Source: Xiphophorus maculatus (taxonomy: Eukaryota > Chordata > Actinopteri > Cyprinodontiformes > Poeciliidae). Taken from it: 64,000 bases of DNA. The notes beneath the pieces were generated by a model. The model was not told the origin of the DNA, searched no databases, and was given only the letters and a program-made list of their open reading frames with translations. A program made the translations under genes and the position numbers. Below are positions 53,541 through 64,000 of this stretch, in pieces. The stretch is taken from the NCBI RefSeq assembly GCF_002775205.1, contig NC_036464.1:2094501-2158500 (forward strand), in the 5' to 3' direction. How positions within the stretch are numbered: position 1 is the stretch's first letter; every line of letters starts with the position of its first letter.

Positions 53541-54816
53541 CACGCCTGACATCCGGTCTGAATTCAAACTTCGAGCTTTTCTCCTCATTCAGACTCACAT
53601 GAAGATCAACAGTTATCCTTTCAGTTGCTGCTAGTTGATCATTCATCGTTTCACATCTAGAGTCATCAAAGAATCAAACGAAACATCATGGATATTTTAC
53701 AGTTCCCACAGTGGGACAGTGGTTACCATGGTGACACATTCCACTTCCCCATAACAAGGGGTCATATCCCACAGAGTGATGTCACTGAAGACTGTGTTTT
53801 CCCTCCAGTTGGCCCTCTTAAAGAGTCCGTTCTGGCCAAGAGGGCAGCAAATACAGGCTGGTCCGAGTGGAGGCTTTATTCTGACAGACACCAGAATGAA
53901 AACTGTTTTACTATAGAGACATTTCAGGCAAGATGAAACCCTGAACTCATTCTAATACTGAAGATGCTTTCATTTTAATCAGACGTCTCATTATTTACAG
54001 GAAGTTTTAAAAACCTTTCATTGACGACTCACAGGCACAAGAACCTGTCCACACAGTCGCAATGATCAAGGTAAGCTCAGGTGGGAGGGAAGACCGAACT
54101 GAAAAACCTCAGGTCACATGGAGGTCAAAGGGAACAGGGGCGCAGATCTGAGGGAGTGGGATTCAATAAGGAATCATGGTGCTGAGGCCCCAGAGAGCAA
54201 CTAGGATGCTGGGAAAGATGTGGAGGCAGAAGAAGATCTGGATGACGACTCAGTGGGTCCAACAGAGACGAGGAAGTTCTGGAGGGTCTGATCTGGACAA
54301 ACTAACCCAGAGCACAAAACATGGCTGCTAACCAAAACCATCAACAAGGAGCGCAGACAAGAGGCCCATGGTGACTCTGGAGGAGCTGCAGAGAGAAGAT
54401 TAATTCTGTAAAAGTTTTGCTTTGTTTGACCCGTTAACGTGAGTGGTGGTTCCACAGTACATGAAGAACCAAATAGACCCACGGTCACTCCTTTTTCTGA
54501 TTTAATGCTCCATGTGGAGAACTTCATGAACCCGGTGCTGAAATCCATTCCACAGGATTCTTGATCAGGTTCCAGTTTGGTATGAGATGTCAAACTCCAG
54601 GCCTGGAGGGCCGCTGCCCTGCAACGTTTATATGAGCCTCTGCTGCAGAACCTGAACAGAATAATTAGGTCATTAAGGTTCTGGAGAACTGATCCACACA
54701 AGGAGGTAATGAAGAAATTTCATTTCAGTGTTTTGTACCTGAGGCTCATCTAAAACCTGCAGGACAGCGACTGGAGGCCTGGAGTTTAACACCCTGAGTT
54801 AGACGGAAATGGGAGG

Positions 54817-54821
<5 letters not shown>
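53541..54821. other. Intergenic, no supported gene
   Basis: Short frames only. No family motif or splice chain is visible. A 54,201-54,701 minus-strand frame of 166 codons has no recognisable domain and low-complexity ends. Confidence 0.5.

Positions 54822-54874
<53 letters not shown>
54818..54874. repeat. (AATC)n microsatellite
   Basis: About 13 units of AATC form the tail of the LINE fragment. Confidence 0.93.
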
Positions 54875-54875
<1 letters not shown>

Positions 54876-55600
54876 TTTTATTTGTATAGCACATTTCAGC
54901 AGCAAGACGTTTCAAAGTGCTTTGAATCATATCAAACACAGAAACACAAAGCAATATAGAATCAATAATCAAAACGCAGCATTAAGTCATTAAGTCAAGG
55001 TCCATCAATAAATTTCTAATTGATTACGTTTCAAATACAATTCTAAACAAGTGGGTTTTGTAGTCGAGATATAAAAGAAGTCAGTGTTTCAGCTGTTTTA
55101 CAGTTTTCTGGAAGTTTGTTCCAAACTGCATCTATGCAATTTGTGGTGCATAGATGCTGAAAGCTGCTTCTCCTCGTTTGGTTCTGGTTCTGGGGATGCA
55201 GAGCAGAACCAGAACCAGAACCTGAGAGGTCTGGAAGGTTGATACAACAACAGCAGATCTTTAATGTATTGTGGTTCTAAGCCGTTCAGTGATTTATAAA
55301 CTAACAACAGTATTTTAAAGTTTATTCTTTGAGCTACAGGAACCAGTGGAGGGACTTTAAAACTGGTGTTATGTGCTCTATCTTCCTGGTTTTAGTCAGA
55401 ACGCCAGCAGCAGCATTCTGGATCAGCTGCAGCTGTTTGATTAATTTGTTGGACAGACCTGTGAAGACGCTGTTGCAATAATCAATACGACTGAAGATGA
55501 AGGCATGGATGAGTTTCTCTAGATCTGGCTGAGACATTAGTCCTTTAATCCTGGAGATGTTCTTCAGGTGATAGAAGGCCGACTTTGTAACTGACTTAGG
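54822..55600 (-). pseudogene. L2-like LINE 3' end, minus strand
   Basis: The minus strand encodes MSQPDLEKLIHAFIFSRIDY, then CNSVFTGL and QNAAAGVLT (RT thumb region), LVYKSLNGLEPQYI and the LLLYQPSRPLRF motif. It is interrupted by stops. The 3' tail has the fish LINE signature TTTATTTGTATAGCACATTT (plus strand) and a (AATC)n tract at ~54,818-54,874. It is the same family as the 47.8-kb fragment, in opposite orientation. Confidence 0.78.
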
Positions 55601-55772
55601 AATAATTATAAAGAAGTTAGAATAAAGAATAATACCAGATCTTTAATGGTTTTCTGTTTATTAGAAAATATTTGATTTGGATAAATTCAACATCAGAATA
55701 AAACAAACTGCATCACCAACCTGACCCAGAAGAAGATGAGCTGTGCTTCATCTCCTCACGGCAGATACAGCT

Positions 55773-55830
55773 TTATGTGTGTGTGTGTGTGTGCGGGCGT
55801 GTACGTGGTGTGTGTGTGTGTGTGTGTTGT
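55773..55830. repeat. (GT)n imperfect microsatellite
   Basis: GT runs are interrupted by GCGGGCGTGTACGTG just upstream of the pcgf5 CpG island. Confidence 0.85.
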
Positions 55831-55929
55831 GGCCGATAGTCACTGTTACACAATCGCTTTCAGTTTCCTCGCCCTGCCTGCCTGCCTAGTGGCTCCCCGC
55901 CCACCGCTGCTCTCTGCCTGCCTGACTGA

Positions 55930-56760
55930 CTGACTGCTGGGCGGACTGGGGCAGAACCGAGCCGACCAGTTCCGTGTTCTGTCCTCCCACGGCGCACACG
56001 GGCCGGGCTGAAGTGAGCGGGACGCGTAGGCGGCGTCATGGTGGACGTCCCGGTGGAGGTGAGCCGCGTGTTTTTATTTCCTGATTATTTCTCATCTTAT
56101 TCATCCTCTGACGTCGCCGCGTTCTGGACAAACTTTGACGTTGCCTGGCAGGCTGGACCTCCTCCTCTTCCTCCTCCTCCTCGTCTTCCTCTGCCCCCCC
56201 CACCATGCCCACCGAAACGCAAAGTGCGTTGCCGCGCACGCGCACGCGCACATGCGGGATCGCGATGCGTTCACGCAAATCGAGCTGCTTGGTTCCGTTT
56301 AAAGCCTGTGACGTCATCCTCCGTAACTTTTACCGTCCTCATTCGAGCGGCGCGCGCGAATCTGCGCGCGTGTACGGCGGCGGCGGATCCAGCAAAGGGT
56401 CAGCGCGGCGCGTGCACGTGTCGCATGTGTGTCACGGCGCAGCGCGGCGCCTGCTGATGTTGTTTTGACACAGATGACGTACAGCGTGACGCGCCTGAAC
56501 GATGAGATAAGCAGTTCCACTCCGCGTGCGTGCATGCACGAAGGAGCAGGCAGGCGCACGCGCGCGTCGCTGGTTATTTGTGACGGACACCGAGGAGGAT
56601 TCTGGGCTGGAGAAAAGATTCGGGGTAGTTTCTGGTAGCAGCAGAGTCAAACTGGCTGGATCCGGCTCTGCGGGAGGACCAGCGCCGCGCGCGCGCGCAC
56701 ACACCTGAGCAACACGCAGCGGCCGCGCGCGCACAGCAGCGGCACCTGACAGGAAAGTAG
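55930..56760 (+). promoter_or_regulatory. pcgf5: pcgf5 CpG island and 5' untranslated exon
   Basis: Dense CpG, including long GCGCGC runs, contrasts with the CpG-poor surroundings. A strong donor GTGGAG/GTGAGC at 56,058/56,059 closes a likely first exon. NRF1-like GCGCACGCGCACATGCG lies at ~56,236. There is no TATA box. The acceptor feeding the ATG exon is probably ACTCCAG at 59,321-59,327. This is consistent with a housekeeping Polycomb gene. Confidence 0.65.

Positions 56761-64000
<7,240 letters not shown>

Overview
The window is vertebrate nuclear DNA, most likely from a ray-finned (percomorph) fish. The evidence is three spliced genes with vertebrate orthologues, short GT-AG introns, abundant microsatellites and minisatellites, and fish-type mobile elements (hAT and Tc1-like DNA elements, L2-like LINE fragments, a tRNA-derived SINE). 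Species is not determined. Gene identities rest on family knowledge applied to exons read by hand; no database search was run.

Layout. (1) Positions 1-14,600 hold no securely identified gene. They are rich in structured repeats: a 443-bp-arm inverted repeat (3,629-4,867), a minus-strand series of duplicated exon-like units (5,212-6,098), a 56-bp tandem array whose unit is an imperfect palindrome (6,286-6,720), a ~130-bp tandem array (7,190-8,340), a CpG/NRF1 promoter-like block (9,750-10,110) and a 227-bp TIR element inside an AT microsatellite (10,465-10,691). (2) Positions 14,646-41,420 are kif20b on the minus strand. Thirty-one coding exons join in frame into 1,821 codons plus stop. Its 8-kb intron 27 carries a hAT element with a perfect 8-bp target duplication, and introns 11 and 26 carry two copies of another TIR element. 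(3) Positions 42,440-46,185 are ankrd1 on the minus strand: nine coding exons, 302 aa, and a TATA-box promoter. (4) Positions 46,200-55,900 are intergenic, with two L2-like LINE remnants, a long CA repeat and a 34-bp minisatellite. (5) Positions 55,930-61,899 hold the CpG-island promoter and first seven coding exons of pcgf5 on the plus strand. The last exon, about 35 codons, appears to lie beyond the window.

The three genes do not form a pathway. kif20b encodes a mitotic kinesin-6, ankrd1 a striated-muscle ankyrin-repeat stress protein, and pcgf5 a RING subunit of a variant Polycomb repressive complex 1. Their grouping reflects a conserved vertebrate neighbourhood (human 10q23.31-q23.32 has KIF20B, HTR7, RPP30, ANKRD1, PCGF5). 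Here HTR7 and RPP30 are absent between kif20b and ankrd1, which lie about 1-2 kb apart.

The most unusual signals are the duplicated minus-strand exon units at 5.2-6.1 kb, the 204-residue 14/10-residue periodic array in the kif20b stalk, the long inverted repeat at 3.6-4.9 kb, and a transposable element ending eight bases inside a kif20b splice donor.
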